From Gilliamella sp. Choc4-2 (GTDB lineage: Bacteria > Pseudomonadota > Gammaproteobacteria > Enterobacterales > Orbaceae): a DNA stretch of 64,000 bases. The position numbers and the translations under genes were made by a program. The first letter of the stretch is position 1. Every line of letters starts with the position of its first letter. A model generated the notes under the pieces. That model saw only the letters and a program-made list of their open reading frames with translations, was not told where the DNA came from and made no database searches. The stretch lies in NCBI RefSeq assembly GCF_001690355.1, contig NZ_LZHG01000008.1, positions 1-64,000 on the forward strand, written 5' to 3'. Below, in pieces: positions 43,434 through 53,143 of this stretch.

Positions 43434-44765
43434 GTGAAAATAATCATCATTGGCGCTCAAGCCGCAGGCGCAAGTGCTGCGGCAAAGGCTAAAAGAATGA
43501 ACCCTGAGGCAACCATCCGTATTTATGAAAAATCAGATATTGTTTCGTTTGGTGCTTGCGGTTTACCTTATTTTATTGGTAACCATTTTACTGACGCCAA
43601 CGAAATGATATCCCGAACGCCCGAGCAATTTCAAAAAGATGGTATTGAAATAAAAACTTTACATGAAGTCATTGCTATTGATACTAATCAAAAAAAATTA
43701 ACTGTTAAAGATCTCAATACTGGCAATTGCTTTGATGATAGCTATGACAAGTTACTACTTGCAGTTGGTGCAAGTCCCATTATTCCCCCTTTTAAAAATA
43801 GTCAACTAAAAAATATCTTCACATTACGCAACCTGCATGATGGGTTAGCTATCAAACAGACATTATCCAACTCAAATATCAAAAATTTGATTGTTATAGG
43901 TGCTGGATATATTGGGCTTGAAATAGCTGAATCGCTTGTTGCTTTACAAAAAAACGTCAAATTGATTCAATTGGATGACAGAATTCTTATCGATGCATTT
44001 GATAGACAAATTACTGAACTAATTGAAGAAAATATTAAACAACATTGTGATCTACATTTGCAAGAGCGAGTACTTGGCTTTGAAGGATCGCACAATGTCA
44101 CACATGTAATTACTGATAAATCACGATACCCTGCTGATGTTGTTATTATTGCAACCGGTGTTAAGCCAAAAAATGATATCTATAAAAACCTTGGTATCAA
44201 GACACTTGCAAATGGTGCCATAATCACCAACAGCTTTGGACAAACTAATATGGCAGATATTTATGCTGCTGGAGATTGTGTTGCCCTTCACCATAGAGTT
44301 AGTCATTCAATGGTATATATTCCACTCGCTACAGGGGCAAACAAACTAGGCAAAATTGTAGGCGAAAATTTAGGTGGCGGAAATTGTGAATATCCCGGCA
44401 CTATTGGCACCTCAGCCTTAAAAGTCTTTGATATTGAAGCAGGACGAACAGGTTTAACTGAAAGCGAAGCCGAAAAAGCTGGAATTCCTTATAAAACAGT
44501 CATAGTTAAAGATAAAAATCACAGCAACTATGTTGCCGGTCAAACAAGTGTAACAGCAAAACTTATCTATCATGCCGACACTCGAGTGATTTTAGGTGGC
44601 CAAATAGCTGGAGGGCAAGGTGCGGCATTAAGGCTCAACACTCTTGCAACCGCAATATGGACGAATTTGAAAATTGATGAATTAGCCATGATAGATTTTC
44701 TTTATGCACCACCATTTTCCAGACCGTGGGATATTTTAAATATTGCAGGCTCAATCGCAAAATAG
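43434..44765 (+). CDS. CoA-disulfide reductase / NADH oxidase family flavoprotein
   Basis: The 443-residue FAD/NAD(P)-dependent disulfide oxidoreductase has the FAD-binding motif GAQAAGASAAAKAKRMNP at 7-24 and a single active-site cysteine in SFGACGLPYFIG (about C43), the arrangement of CoA-disulfide reductases and NADH oxidases. VIGAGYIGLEIAESL near 155-169 binds NAD(P)H, AAGDC near 275 is the second FAD site, and a dimerisation domain ends in LYAPPFSRPWDILN. The tyrosine near the C-terminus fits CoA-disulfide reductase, but water-forming NADH oxidase cannot be excluded. The GTG start follows AGGAG. A cystine-type symporter lies downstream. Confidence 0.85.
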   Translation: MKIIIIGAQAAGASAAAKAKRMNPEATIRIYEKSDIVSFGACGLPYFIGNHFTDANEMISRTPEQFQKDGIEIKTLHEVIAIDTNQKKLTVKDLNTGNCFDDSYDKLLLAVGASPIIPPFKNSQLKNIFTLRNLHDGLAIKQTLSNSNIKNLIVIGAGYIGLEIAESLVALQKNVKLIQLDDRILIDAFDRQITELIEENIKQHCDLHLQERVLGFEGSHNVTHVITDKSRYPADVVIIATGVKPKNDIYKNLGIKTLANGAIITNSFGQTNMADIYAAGDCVALHHRVSHSMVYIPLATGANKLGKIVGENLGGGNCEYPGTIGTSALKVFDIEAGRTGLTESEAEKAGIPYKTVIVKDKNHSNYVAGQTSVTAKLIYHADTRVILGGQIAGGQGAALRLNTLATAIWTNLKIDELAMIDFLYAPPFSRPWDILNIAGSIAK

Positions 44766-44954
44766 ATAAAGGTATTATGAGCAATATAAAGACACACTCA
44801 TATTACTTAAATATATTTTGGATAATGCAAATAGGTAGATAACGTGAAATAACATTCATTACATGATTTAACTGATTAAGATAGATATTAATAAATCTAT
44901 CAATAAACATTTTACTAGATAATTAAATTTATTACTAAGGGGTGAGGGTTAAAT

Positions 44955-46376
44955 ATGCCAGATGCCATTTTTCAAGGAATCTTTTTTGAAAAGTTCTTAT
45001 CTATTACTCATTATCAAACACTAATTGGTATTGGGCTATTGCTCATCTGTTTTTTTGCAGTAATGAGACCATTACAAAAGAGAAAAGTTAATTTTTCAAT
45101 ACGTATGTTAGTTGGGTTAATACTTGGTGCTGTGCTTGGTTTAGGCATTCAAGCCATAGCAGAATTTCCTGACTCATCAACAATCTGGATGCAAGAAACT
45201 GCAACTTGGTATGGACTATTTGGTCGAGCATTTATCGCTTTTATCCGAATGTTAGTAATACCACTCATATTTGTATCCATTGTTAAAGTAATTATCGATT
45301 TCTCGGGTAAAAAAAATCTACCCCAAATCGCATTCAGAGGAATTTTTTGGTTACTTTTTACAACAGCAATTGCTTGTATTGTTGGTATTTTATTAGCTAA
45401 TCTATTTACATTAGGTGAAATAAGCCCAAGTTCTGTAAATCAAGCTCAGGCAAAACAATACACTAATATTATTGATACCTTTATAAATCTAATTCCAAGC
45501 AATATTATTGCATCAATGGTAAACGAAAATATTGTTGGATTGGTCATCTTCTCAGCCTTAATGGGGATTGCTGCCAACAGAATGGAAAAGAAAAACTCAC
45601 AACCGATTGCCTTATTTAAAACGTTTATCGAAGCAATTTATAAGATCATCATGTCGATTGCGATGACAGTCATAAAATACATGCCCTATGCAGTAATTGC
45701 TTTACTCGCTCGCACCATTATTTCTAACGGAATACCCGCAATTATTCAGGTTTCAAGTTTTGTTGCTGCAATTTACGTCGCCACATTGATTATGTTGATT
45801 GTACATGTTGCCATTGTTGTGATTCATGGTATTTCACCAACCATGTTTATAAAAAAAGCGCTAGGAACATGGTTATTAGCCTTTACAAGTCGCTCATCTG
45901 TCGGTTCATTACCAATGACTATCTCAACCTTAACCGTGCGAATGGGTGTTAATACAGGTACAGCAAATTTAGTTGGCTCACTAGGTAGTACCATAGGAAT
46001 GAATGGATGTGCTGGTTTCTTCCCAGCTTTACTTGCAGTTATGGTAGCTCATATGGTTGGCATTGATACTAATATCCAATTTTATATTATGCTTGTCATT
46101 GTCGTGGTTATTGGTTCAATTGGCATCGCAGGTATTCCCGGCACAGCAACGGTTGCGGCAACCGTTGTTTTGTCAGGTATGGGCATGGCAGAATACTTCC
46201 CATTAATTGGTATGGTTTTAGCTATTGATCCAATTATTGATATGGCTCGGACTTTGGCCAATGTTTCAGGTACCATGGCTGCAGCCATTGCTACCGATCG
46301 GGAGATAGGATTAATGGATATGAACATTTATAACGATCCTAATATAACTTTGGATAATGGAAATACCAAAACTTAA
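44955..46376 (+). CDS. tcyP: DAACS-family symporter, probably L-cystine transporter TcyP-like
   Basis: The 473-residue protein belongs to the dicarboxylate/amino acid:cation symporters. It has about eight spans plus re-entrant hairpins, the serine-rich HP1-like SRSSVGSLPMTISTL near 315-329 and the substrate-binding DMARTLANVSG near 431-441. The GSIGIAGIPGTATVAATVV and IDPIIDMARTLANVSGTM stretches resemble E. coli TcyP (YdjN), so cystine is the best substrate guess. The upstream thiol-disulfide flavoprotein fits that idea. Specificity remains inferred. Confidence 0.75.
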   Translation: MPDAIFQGIFFEKFLSITHYQTLIGIGLLLICFFAVMRPLQKRKVNFSIRMLVGLILGAVLGLGIQAIAEFPDSSTIWMQETATWYGLFGRAFIAFIRMLVIPLIFVSIVKVIIDFSGKKNLPQIAFRGIFWLLFTTAIACIVGILLANLFTLGEISPSSVNQAQAKQYTNIIDTFINLIPSNIIASMVNENIVGLVIFSALMGIAANRMEKKNSQPIALFKTFIEAIYKIIMSIAMTVIKYMPYAVIALLARTIISNGIPAIIQVSSFVAAIYVATLIMLIVHVAIVVIHGISPTMFIKKALGTWLLAFTSRSSVGSLPMTISTLTVRMGVNTGTANLVGSLGSTIGMNGCAGFFPALLAVMVAHMVGIDTNIQFYIMLVIVVVIGSIGIAGIPGTATVAATVVLSGMGMAEYFPLIGMVLAIDPIIDMARTLANVSGTMAAAIATDREIGLMDMNIYNDPNITLDNGNTKT

Positions 46377-46380
46377 AAAA

Positions 46381-46420
46381 TTATATAAAAAAGGGCGCTA
46401 TCATGCGTCCTCTTTTATAA
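46381..46420. terminator. bidirectional terminator between tcyP and galU
   Basis: An imperfect palindrome (AAAAAAGGGCGC paired with GCGTCCTCTTTT around TATCAT, allowing G-U pairs) lies between the two convergent genes with A/T-rich arms on both sides. Confidence 0.6.
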
Positions 46421-46441
46421 TTAAACATAAATTTCAAAACA

Positions 46442-47356
46442 TTAAATATTTTTTAACCAAGCTGTCACATCCTTACCAAGTATTTTATGGCGCATTGCAT
46501 ATTGAACAAAAGTTTGTACATAACCCAACTTATTACCACAGTCATGGCTACGGCCTTTTATGCAATAAGCATCAACGGAATCTTCTTCAAGTAGCATTGC
46601 AATGGCATCAGTTAATTGAATTTCACCACCTGCTCCTAATGGCGTTTTAGCAAGTAAAGGCCAAATTTTTTCTGATAAAACATAGCGCCCAACTACAGAT
46701 TGATTTGATGGTGCTTCGTCAACCGATGGTTTTTCAACAACGCTATACATTTGTGCAACATTGCCAGCAGATAACACTTCACCACGACAGTCAACAATAC
46801 CATAAGAAGAAACTAATTCTTTTGGTACTGGCTCTACCATGATTTGGCTGTGTTTGGTTTCATGATAATTTTTGATCATTGCGGCTAAATTATCGCTGGC
46901 TAGGTTACTTTCGTATTCATCAATAATCACATCCGGTAAAACAACAGCAAATGGTTCATCACCAACTAAAGGATAAGCACATAATACCGCATGACCAAGC
47001 CCTTTAGCCAAACCTTGGCGGACGCTAGTTATAGTGACATTTTTAGGTAAAATGCCTTGTACTTCTTGCAATAATTGGCGTTTAACACGCGCTTCTAACA
47101 TGGCTTCTAATTCAAAACTGGTATCGAAGTGGTTTTCAATTGAGTTTTTTGATGAGTGCGTAACAAATATAATTTCAGTTATACCTGCAGCAATACATTC
47201 TTTAACTACATATTGAATAAGTGGCTTGTCAACAACGGGGAGCATCTCTTTGGGAATGGCTTTAGTTGCTGGTAACATGCGAGTACCCAAACCGGCAACA
47301 GGGATAACCGCTTTTGTTACTTTTCCATTCACTAAATTGTCTAAATTTGGTGTCAT
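46442..47356 (-). CDS. galU: UTP-glucose-1-phosphate uridylyltransferase
   Basis: GalU makes UDP-glucose for LPS core, glycans and galactose use. The 304-residue protein has the nucleotide-binding [20 protein letters not shown] near 21-40, [10 protein letters not shown] next, and the KSHDCG-like [11 protein letters not shown] near 270-280. AAGGA lies 7 nt before the ATG. It is convergent with tcyP; decayed genes lie upstream. Confidence 0.97.
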   Translation of the reverse strand: MTPNLDNLVNGKVTKAVIPVAGLGTRMLPATKAIPKEMLPVVDKPLIQYVVKECIAAGITEIIFVTHSSKNSIENHFDTSFELEAMLEARVKRQLLQEVQGILPKNVTITSVRQGLAKGLGHAVLCAYPLVGDEPFAVVLPDVIIDEYESNLASDNLAAMIKNYHETKHSQIMVEPVPKELVSSYGIVDCRGEVLSAGNVAQMYSVVEKPSVDEAPSNQSVVGRYVLSEKIWPLLAKTPLGAGGEIQLTDAIAMLLEEDSVDAYCIKGRSHDCGNKLGYVQTFVQYAMRHKILGKDVTAWLKNI

Positions 47357-47375
47357 TTTATTTCCTTAAAATAAA

Positions 47376-47883
47376 TTAACTAATTATGTCGCTATGAGTA
47401 ATTTCACTACGGCGACCATTAACAAATGTAATTTTGACTCGTTCTGACTTTAATATATAAGTTATAAAAATACAGGCATAAATAATTACTCTAACAGTAT
47501 TTTTTATATCATAAAAATTGAAATTAGATTGTAATATTAAAAAGCTTAAATATATACTTAATGGCATTAAAACGGCATAACCAAGTCTAAATACAATAAA
47601 AAAATAGGAAACTTATAATTTTTAGTAAAAAACAAATATATGATATAGCCATTTAAAAGAAAAATTAAACTAGTTATTCCTATTTCTAATAAAAAAACCA
47701 ACTAAAATTAGCGATGTAATTTTCAGATTCAGGATCCGTTAATAGTGGTCATATGCCACTAAATATAATCATACCTAGTGTACAAAAAAGAGTATAAGCA
47801 AAACCAATAAAACTCATAATTAAACCAATACCGACTAAAATTAGCCAACCGCCTAATCCTTTCAGCTCCTTTCCTTTGGTCAT
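47376..47883 (-). pseudogene. decayed DUF2569-like membrane protein gene
   Basis: Translation from an ATG at 47883 gives LKGLGGWLILVGIGLIM, the hallmark opening of DUF2569 membrane proteins, but meets TGA at 47749-47751 after 44 codons. The frame resumes (PLLTDPESENYIANFSW), shifts at a seven-T run (47691-47697), continues as LEIGITSLIFLLNGYIIYLF, shifts again near 47567-47573, and ends with KITFVNGRRS at 47376. The summed length (about 169 codons) fits the family. Its start overlaps the end of the upstream lipoprotein frame (ATGA). Three lesions argue for real decay rather than one sequencing error. Confidence 0.75.
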
Positions 47884-48383
47884 TTTTGTGCATATCTAAT
47901 AATTGTTAAATAGTTAGATTCAATTAGCAAAGGATTATCTCTGTCTTTAGCTAAAGAATCAATAGTGATATAAACAATTTGGCAATTTTGTAACACGGCT
48001 TGCTTTACTACAAATTGTCCTTTTCGATCACGTGCTTCTTTTTGTACTTTGATGGTGTAAAGATCATCATATAAAGAGGCTCTTTCGAATAAATTTGGTG
48101 TGCGCAAAAATTCCTATTTGAGGTAATTACAAACAAGAATTTAATCGGTTAATTTTCCTTTTATTCCAGTATAACTACTAGGAAAATGTTTGCCTTCTTG
48201 ACTTTGGGTAATATAAACATGATGATAACTTGACTTGTATGAAGGTAGTGGATTTAATAAAAATTCAATACCTGATAGATTTGAATATTGTCAATTTTCT
48301 ATAGTTAAAGGTGCAGTTCGAAAATTTAATAAGCTGCACCCAACAAGTAAAAATAATGTAACTATAAATAAAATACGTAACAT
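47880..48383 (-). pseudogene. decayed lipoprotein gene
   Basis: From an ATG at 48383 the frame encodes a lipoprotein signal (MLRILFIVTLFLLVGCS, lipobox cysteine at residue 16) and then meets TGA at 48291-48293, TAA at 48141-48143 and TAG at 48114-48116. Between and after these stops the same frame remains protein-like (QYSNLSGIEFLLNPLPSY; RTPNLFERASLYDDLYTIKV) and runs to 47880. The short piece between the second and third stops reads better in another frame, suggesting paired indels. I do not recognise the family. It overlaps the DUF2569-like gene, so both were once an operon. Confidence 0.7.
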
Positions 48384-48437
48384 TTAACTAAATATATTTA
48401 AGACGTTAAAATATTTGTAAATAATCTATAACGTTAG

Positions 48438-48587
48438 TTACATTTTGTCGCTCACTTTTTCGGCTGTATGTGAAATGGCTTTTCCACCCGATTCGACATC
48501 TTCGCCAACACCTTTTACTGTATTACATCCAACAACAAGAGTCGTCATTGCTATCCCTAATATTAACATTAACATTTTATGGAACAT
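48438..48587 (-). CDS. ecnB: entericidin A/B family small lipoprotein
   Basis: This 49-residue gene encodes a lipoprotein signal ending in LVVGC (C21 to be lipidated) followed by NTVKGVGEDVESGGKAISHT, a close match to enteric entericidins. Entericidin B is described as a stationary-phase bacteriolytic lipoprotein in E. coli, with EcnA as counterpart; only one copy is seen here. AAGGAG lies 8 nt before the ATG. It sits between tyrB and the two decayed genes on the same strand. The symbol reflects family resemblance. Confidence 0.9.
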   Translation of the reverse strand: MFHKMLMLILGIAMTTLVVGCNTVKGVGEDVESGGKAISHTAEKVSDKM

Positions 48588-48612
48588 AAAATACACTCCT
48601 TTATTAATATGA

Positions 48613-49806
48613 TTATTTTAATGCAGCAAATGCTTCTGCCACACGCTCGATATTATGGTGATTTAAACCTGCTACACACATTCTTCCGCTATCCACCAAA
48701 TAAATAGCAAAATTATCTTTCAATTGTGTAACTTGCTCTTTACTAAAACCGGTATAACTGAACATGCCCTGCTGTTTTACTAAATAATCAAAATGACAAT
48801 CAGGTGCTGCTTGTTTTAATAATTCCACCAGAGTTGATCGCATGGTTACAATGCGAGTTCTCATGGAGTCGACTTCTTTTAACCATTTCGCTTTAACTCC
48901 TGGATTATTTAAAACATAACTTACTAACTGTACACCATATGCCGCTGGGGTAGAATAATTTTGGCGAACTAGTGCTTGCAGCTGCCCTAATACACAGCGT
49001 GCGGCTTTGCTGTTATCACATAAAACTGATAAACCTCCAACTCGTTCACCATAAAGTGAAAATGTTTTTGAAAATGAGTTACTGACAAATCCACACAATC
49101 CTGCATTTGCCATTTTTCGAATCGCATAAGCGTCTTCTTCAATACCTTTGCCAAAACCTTGATAAGCAATATCCATAAATGGAATAAGATCTCGTTCTTG
49201 TAAAATTGTTATCACTTTATCCCACTGTGATTGGGTTAGATCGGCGCCAGTTGGGTTATGGCAACAAGGATGTAGTAAGACAATGCTTTTAGTAGGTAAT
49301 TGACTTAATGTTTCAAGCATTGCTTCAAATTTTACGCCACACGTTTGTTCATCAAAGTAAGGATATTTGTTTACTTTAAAACCTGCACCATTAAAAATAG
49401 CGATGTGATTTTCCCAAGTTGGATCGCTGACCCATACTTGTGAGTTTGGGAAATAGCGAAATAAAAAATCAGCACCTATTTTAAGAGCCCCCGATCCGCC
49501 TAGTGTTTGTATTGTTGCGATACGTTTATCTTTATAAGCTGGGTGTTGTTCGCCAAATAACAAAGAGCCAATAGCTTGGCAATAGGATGGTAATCCACTC
49601 ATAGGCAAATAAAGCTGTGCTTCTTGATTGTGATGATAAATATAATCGCGAGCTATTTTTATGCATTCTAATTGAGGAACTACGTTGTTTTCATTATAAT
49701 AATAACCAATGCTTAAATTAGTCTTATTAATGCGATTATCATTAATAAATTCAGAAACTAACGATAAAATCGGGTCCCCTGCGTACGGTTCTACTTTTTC
49801 AAACAT
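48613..49806 (-). CDS. tyrB: aromatic amino acid aminotransferase
   Basis: This PLP-dependent class I aminotransferase performs the last step of tyrosine and phenylalanine synthesis and can act on leucine and aspartate. The 397-residue protein equals E. coli TyrB in length and matches it better than Asp[17 protein letters not shown] start, [15 protein letters not shown] near 103-117, SDPTWENH near 130, [13 protein letters not shown] near 186, the PLP lysine in [15 protein letters not shown] near 246 and GRMCVAGL near the end. A GTG two codons upstream is open. No TyrR box was recognised upstream. Confidence 0.93.
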   Translation of the reverse strand: MFEKVEPYAGDPILSLVSEFINDNRINKTNLSIGYYYNENNVVPQLECIKIARDYIYHHNQEAQLYLPMSGLPSYCQAIGSLLFGEQHPAYKDKRIATIQTLGGSGALKIGADFLFRYFPNSQVWVSDPTWENHIAIFNGAGFKVNKYPYFDEQTCGVKFEAMLETLSQLPTKSIVLLHPCCHNPTGADLTQSQWDKVITILQERDLIPFMDIAYQGFGKGIEEDAYAIRKMANAGLCGFVSNSFSKTFSLYGERVGGLSVLCDNSKAARCVLGQLQALVRQNYSTPAAYGVQLVSYVLNNPGVKAKWLKEVDSMRTRIVTMRSTLVELLKQAAPDCHFDYLVKQQGMFSYTGFSKEQVTQLKDNFAIYLVDSGRMCVAGLNHHNIERVAEAFAALK

Positions 49807-50045
49807 ATTCACAATCCAGTTAAAACAAAAATAATGATAAATAATTGTAGATTATTGCACCAACTTTATTGGCAATCAATCATTAAATAACAGCTTAACA
49901 ATAAATAATTAATTTCATTTTTGGTTAAGAAAATGGCTATATTTTTGATAATAAAAAGTAATAGATAGGATAACTAAAAATGTAACGTGTTTTAACTCGC
50001 TTCTTTATACTAAAACATAGGGTTTTTCTGAAACTTTTTGACAAA

Positions 50046-50069
50046 AATTAGCACCTTTTGGTGCTAATT
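50046..50069 (-). terminator. ridA terminator
   Basis: AATTAGCACC (50046-50055) pairs perfectly with GGTGCTAATT (50060-50069) around four bases, followed by U residues on the minus strand, 12 nt after the ridA stop. Confidence 0.88.
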
Positions 50070-50081
50070 AGGTAAATAAAT

Positions 50082-50465
50082 TTATTTAGCAGCAATCACT
50101 TCTATTTCAACTTTAGCATCTTTAGGAATTCGAGCAACTTGTACGCAAGAACGAGCAGGGAAAGGCGCATTATTTTCAATAAAAAAGGCTTCGTATACCG
50201 CATTTACCGAAGTAAAATCATTCATATCGGCTAGAAAAATAGTTGCTTTGACAATATTATTCACTTGATAACCAGCAGTGGTAATAATCGCTTTAACATT
50301 TGCTAAACTTTGTTTTGCTTGTTCTTTCACACAACTTGGCATTTCACCGGTAATCGGATCTAAAGGTATTTGTCCTGAAACAAATAACATATTCCCTAAA
50401 TTTATAGCCTGTACATAAGGACCAATAGCTGCAGGTGCTTTATCAGTATTAATGATGTTTATCAT
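50082..50465 (-). CDS. ridA: 2-iminobutanoate/2-iminopropanoate deaminase
   Basis: RidA hydrolyses reactive enamine/imine products of PLP enzymes such as threonine dehydratase. The 127-residue protein has GPYVQAINLGNMLFVSGQIP at 15-34 and the catalytic-arginine segment PARSCVQVARIPKDAKVEIE near 102-121. A strong AAAGGAGG ribosome site precedes the ATG. It is a single-gene unit with its own terminator, divergent from ffh. Confidence 0.96.
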   Translation of the reverse strand: MINIINTDKAPAAIGPYVQAINLGNMLFVSGQIPLDPITGEMPSCVKEQAKQSLANVKAIITTAGYQVNNIVKATIFLADMNDFTSVNAVYEAFFIENNAPFPARSCVQVARIPKDAKVEIEVIAAK

Positions 50466-50554
50466 ATCAATTCCTCCTTTTATTGCTTTACGCTAGCTTT
50501 AGAAAATAAAATAGGTAAAATTTATTAATAATTATCTTGTAACCATTTGAACAG

Positions 50555-50593
50555 GATCATAATTTAGTGTCAAGGTAGAACAAAATTATGATC
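50555..50593 (+). repeat. 11-bp inverted repeat upstream of ffh
   Basis: GATCATAATTT (50555-50565) and AAATTATGATC (50583-50593) are perfect reverse complements around a 17-nt loop, about 65 nt before the ffh start in the ridA-ffh divergent region. It could be an operator or an mRNA leader hairpin. Confidence 0.5.
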
Positions 50594-50656
50594 ATGGGAC
50601 TTCCGATAATTTTCTGCTATGATAACCAAAATTTTTTATTTTTTACGAGAGTTAAT

Positions 50657-52024
50657 ATGTTCGAGAATTTAACCAACCGTTTATCACAGACATTTCGCAA
50701 TATTAGTGGTCGTGGACGACTATCTGAAGACAATATTAAAGATGCGTTGCGCGATGTTCGTATGGCATTGCTCGAAGCTGATGTTGCCCTGCCAGTGGTT
50801 CGTCAATTTATTAATCAAGTTAAAGAAAAAGCCGTTGGATTAGACGTCAGCAAGAGTCTAACTCCAGGGCAAGAATTTATCAAAATAGTTCAAAATGAAC
50901 TCACTAGCGCAATGGGTGAAGTCAACAGTTCGCTCAATTTGGCAACCCAACCACCTGCTGTTATGTTAATGGCTGGGTTACAAGGTGCTGGTAAAACAAC
51001 TAGCGTTGCTAAACTGGCTAAATTCCTCAAAGAAAAACAGAAAAAGAAAGTTCTAGTGGTGTCTGCCGATGTTTATCGACCCGCTGCAATTAAACAGTTA
51101 GAAACTTTGGCTAAAGCAATTGATGTTGAGTTCTTTCCATCTGATGTTACTGAAAAACCGATCAGTATCGTAAATAAAGCTATTTCTCATGCAAAATTGC
51201 AATTCTTTGATGTGCTTATTGTTGATACCGCAGGTCGTTTGCATGTCGATAGCGACATGATGAATGAGATCAAAGCTCTTCATCAAGCCATTAATCCAAT
51301 CGAAACATTATTTGTGGTTGATGCGATGACAGGACAAGATGCTGCCAATACAGCTAAAGCGTTTAATGATGCATTACCTCTTACTGGGGTAATTTTAACT
51401 AAAGTCGATGGCGATGCACGTGGTGGAGCTGCGTTATCAATTCGTCATATTACCGGTAAACCAATTAAATTCCTTGGAATGGGAGAAAAAACCGATGCTT
51501 TAGAGCCGTTTTATCCTGATCGCATTGCTTCACGTATTTTAGGTATGGGCGATGTACTATCTTTAATTGAAGAATTACAAAGTAACGTTGATCGCGAAAA
51601 AGCCGAGAAAATTGCTAAAAAATTAAAAAAAGGCGATAAGTTCGATTTTAATGACTTTCAAGACCAACTCAAGCAGATGCGTAATATGGGAGGAATGGGG
51701 GCTTTGCTAGCTAAATTACCCGGTGTTGGCCAACTTCCAGATCATATTAAAGCACAAATGGATGATAAAATTACCATAAAAATGGAAGCAATCATTGGTT
51801 CGATGACATTAAAAGAGCGTGCTAATCCTGAAATCATTAAAGGTTCTCGTAAACGCCGTATTGCCAACGGTTCGGGAACTCAAGTTCAAGATGTTAACAA
51901 GCTATTAAAACAGTTTGAAGATATGCAAAAGATGATGAAAAAAATGAAAGGTGGTGGCATGATGAAGATGATGCGCCAAATGAAAGGATTAATGGGTGGA
52001 AGTATGGGATTGCCTCCTCGTTAA
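50657..52024 (+). CDS. ffh: signal recognition particle protein Ffh
   Basis: Ffh with 4.5S RNA delivers nascent membrane proteins to FtsY. The 455-residue protein has the N domain (FENLTNRLSQTFRNISGRG onward), the GTPase G domain with GLQGAGKTTS at 107-116 and DTAGR near 190, and a methionine-rich M domain ending in MKGGGMMKMMRQMKG. A 478-codon frame extends upstream, but the ATG at 50657 matches E. coli and follows an ACGAGAG site. A strong terminator follows. Confidence 0.97.
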   Translation: MFENLTNRLSQTFRNISGRGRLSEDNIKDALRDVRMALLEADVALPVVRQFINQVKEKAVGLDVSKSLTPGQEFIKIVQNELTSAMGEVNSSLNLATQPPAVMLMAGLQGAGKTTSVAKLAKFLKEKQKKKVLVVSADVYRPAAIKQLETLAKAIDVEFFPSDVTEKPISIVNKAISHAKLQFFDVLIVDTAGRLHVDSDMMNEIKALHQAINPIETLFVVDAMTGQDAANTAKAFNDALPLTGVILTKVDGDARGGAALSIRHITGKPIKFLGMGEKTDALEPFYPDRIASRILGMGDVLSLIEELQSNVDREKAEKIAKKLKKGDKFDFNDFQDQLKQMRNMGGMGALLAKLPGVGQLPDHIKAQMDDKITIKMEAIIGSMTLKERANPEIIKGSRKRRIANGSGTQVQDVNKLLKQFEDMQKMMKKMKGGGMMKMMRQMKGLMGGSMGLPPR

Positions 52025-52092
52025 AGTGTCATAAATTCAAATCTTCAATAGGGGTAATATAACTATCACAAGCTTCATATCAACTTTCCAAA

Positions 52093-52123
52093 CAATATCG
52101 CACTGATAAACAGTGCGATATTG
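52093..52123. terminator. bidirectional terminator between ffh and rhtA
   Basis: CAATATCGCACTG (52093-52105) pairs perfectly with CAGTGCGATATTG (52111-52123) around five bases, followed by CTTTT on the plus strand. It separates two convergent genes. Confidence 0.92.
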
Positions 52124-52134
52124 CTTTTAATCGG

Positions 52135-53025
52135 TTAATTTTTTTGCTTCGTTTCACTATTTGATTTAATCGGTTTAATCTTTACTGGATAGCTCATCGT
52201 AAGTACTGTGCCTATGGATGACATGATAATAAAGGCAATGGCTAACCATTGATTACTAGTTAACTGCTCGTGCAAAACCACTAACCCAGAAAACGCTGCA
52301 AAGACAGGAGACAAGCTCATTAATGTACTAAATGTTTGCGCAGGTAACCTTGGTAGTGCAATCATATCTAAGCCATAAGGGATTGCCGATGCCAATAACG
52401 AAACAACAAAAATAAGCGGAAGCAATTCCAACGAAAACATTGTACTACCACTTTGCCAAATACCAATAGGAAATAAAAAACAGGCAGCAATAACCGATCC
52501 AACTGCTACACTTGATGTCCCATAAATAGTGCAGGCTTTGCGTCCAAATAAAATGTAACATGCCCACCCACTTCCCGCTAACAACGCAAAGAAAATCCCT
52601 ATAGGATCTAAATTATCTGAAACTTGATAAAGTGGTAAAAGCATAGACAGACCAATAATAGCAATACTTAGCCAAATAAAATCAAGTAGTTTTCGAGATG
52701 AGCACATTGCCACCATAATGGGTCCTGTAAGTTCAATAGCGACAGCGACCCCCAGTGGCACTCGTGCAATTGCGTTATAAAACGCTAAATTCATACCACC
52801 AATTGAAGTACCATACAAAAAAACATATTTCAATGCCTGTTTTGTCATTGTTTTACGCCATGGTTTAAATATAAGAATCAACATAATGGATGAAAAAAAC
52901 AATCGCCAAGCCGTCATCCCTTCAGGCCCTAATACAGGAAACAGATATTTAGCAATTGATGCACTGCCTTGTACTGAAATCATCGAAATAAAAATTAATA
53001 AAACAGGCAAAGTCCTTTTAAACAT
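52135..53025 (-). CDS. rhtA: EamA/DMT-family exporter, RhtA-like
   Basis: The 296-residue protein has ten predicted spans in two EamA repeats. SIAKYLFPVLGPEGMTAWRL near 23-42, YGTSIGGMNLAFYNAI near 71 and IALPRLPAQTFSTLMSLSPV near 227 align with E. coli RhtA, a threonine/homoserine exporter. The substrate is therefore inferred to be an amino acid. It is convergent with ffh and followed upstream by ispB on the same strand. Confidence 0.85.
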   Translation of the reverse strand: MFKRTLPVLLIFISMISVQGSASIAKYLFPVLGPEGMTAWRLFFSSIMLILIFKPWRKTMTKQALKYVFLYGTSIGGMNLAFYNAIARVPLGVAVAIELTGPIMVAMCSSRKLLDFIWLSIAIIGLSMLLPLYQVSDNLDPIGIFFALLAGSGWACYILFGRKACTIYGTSSVAVGSVIAACFLFPIGIWQSGSTMFSLELLPLIFVVSLLASAIPYGLDMIALPRLPAQTFSTLMSLSPVFAAFSGLVVLHEQLTSNQWLAIAFIIMSSIGTVLTMSYPVKIKPIKSNSETKQKN

Positions 53026-53143
53026 AAATAATTACCTTAATTAAAGTTATTGTATATAAAACTGATGACAAGAAGTTTCAGGAAACTTATGTGTTTCAGT
53101 ATAAAAATATCTGTTCAACAGATTTATTTGCAATATTGATTAA

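Noticed and set aside
50588-50656. 23-codon N-terminal extension of ffh
   Set aside because: Ffh homologues begin at the MFENLT equivalent and the ribosome site lies before 50657; the extension spans promoter sequence.
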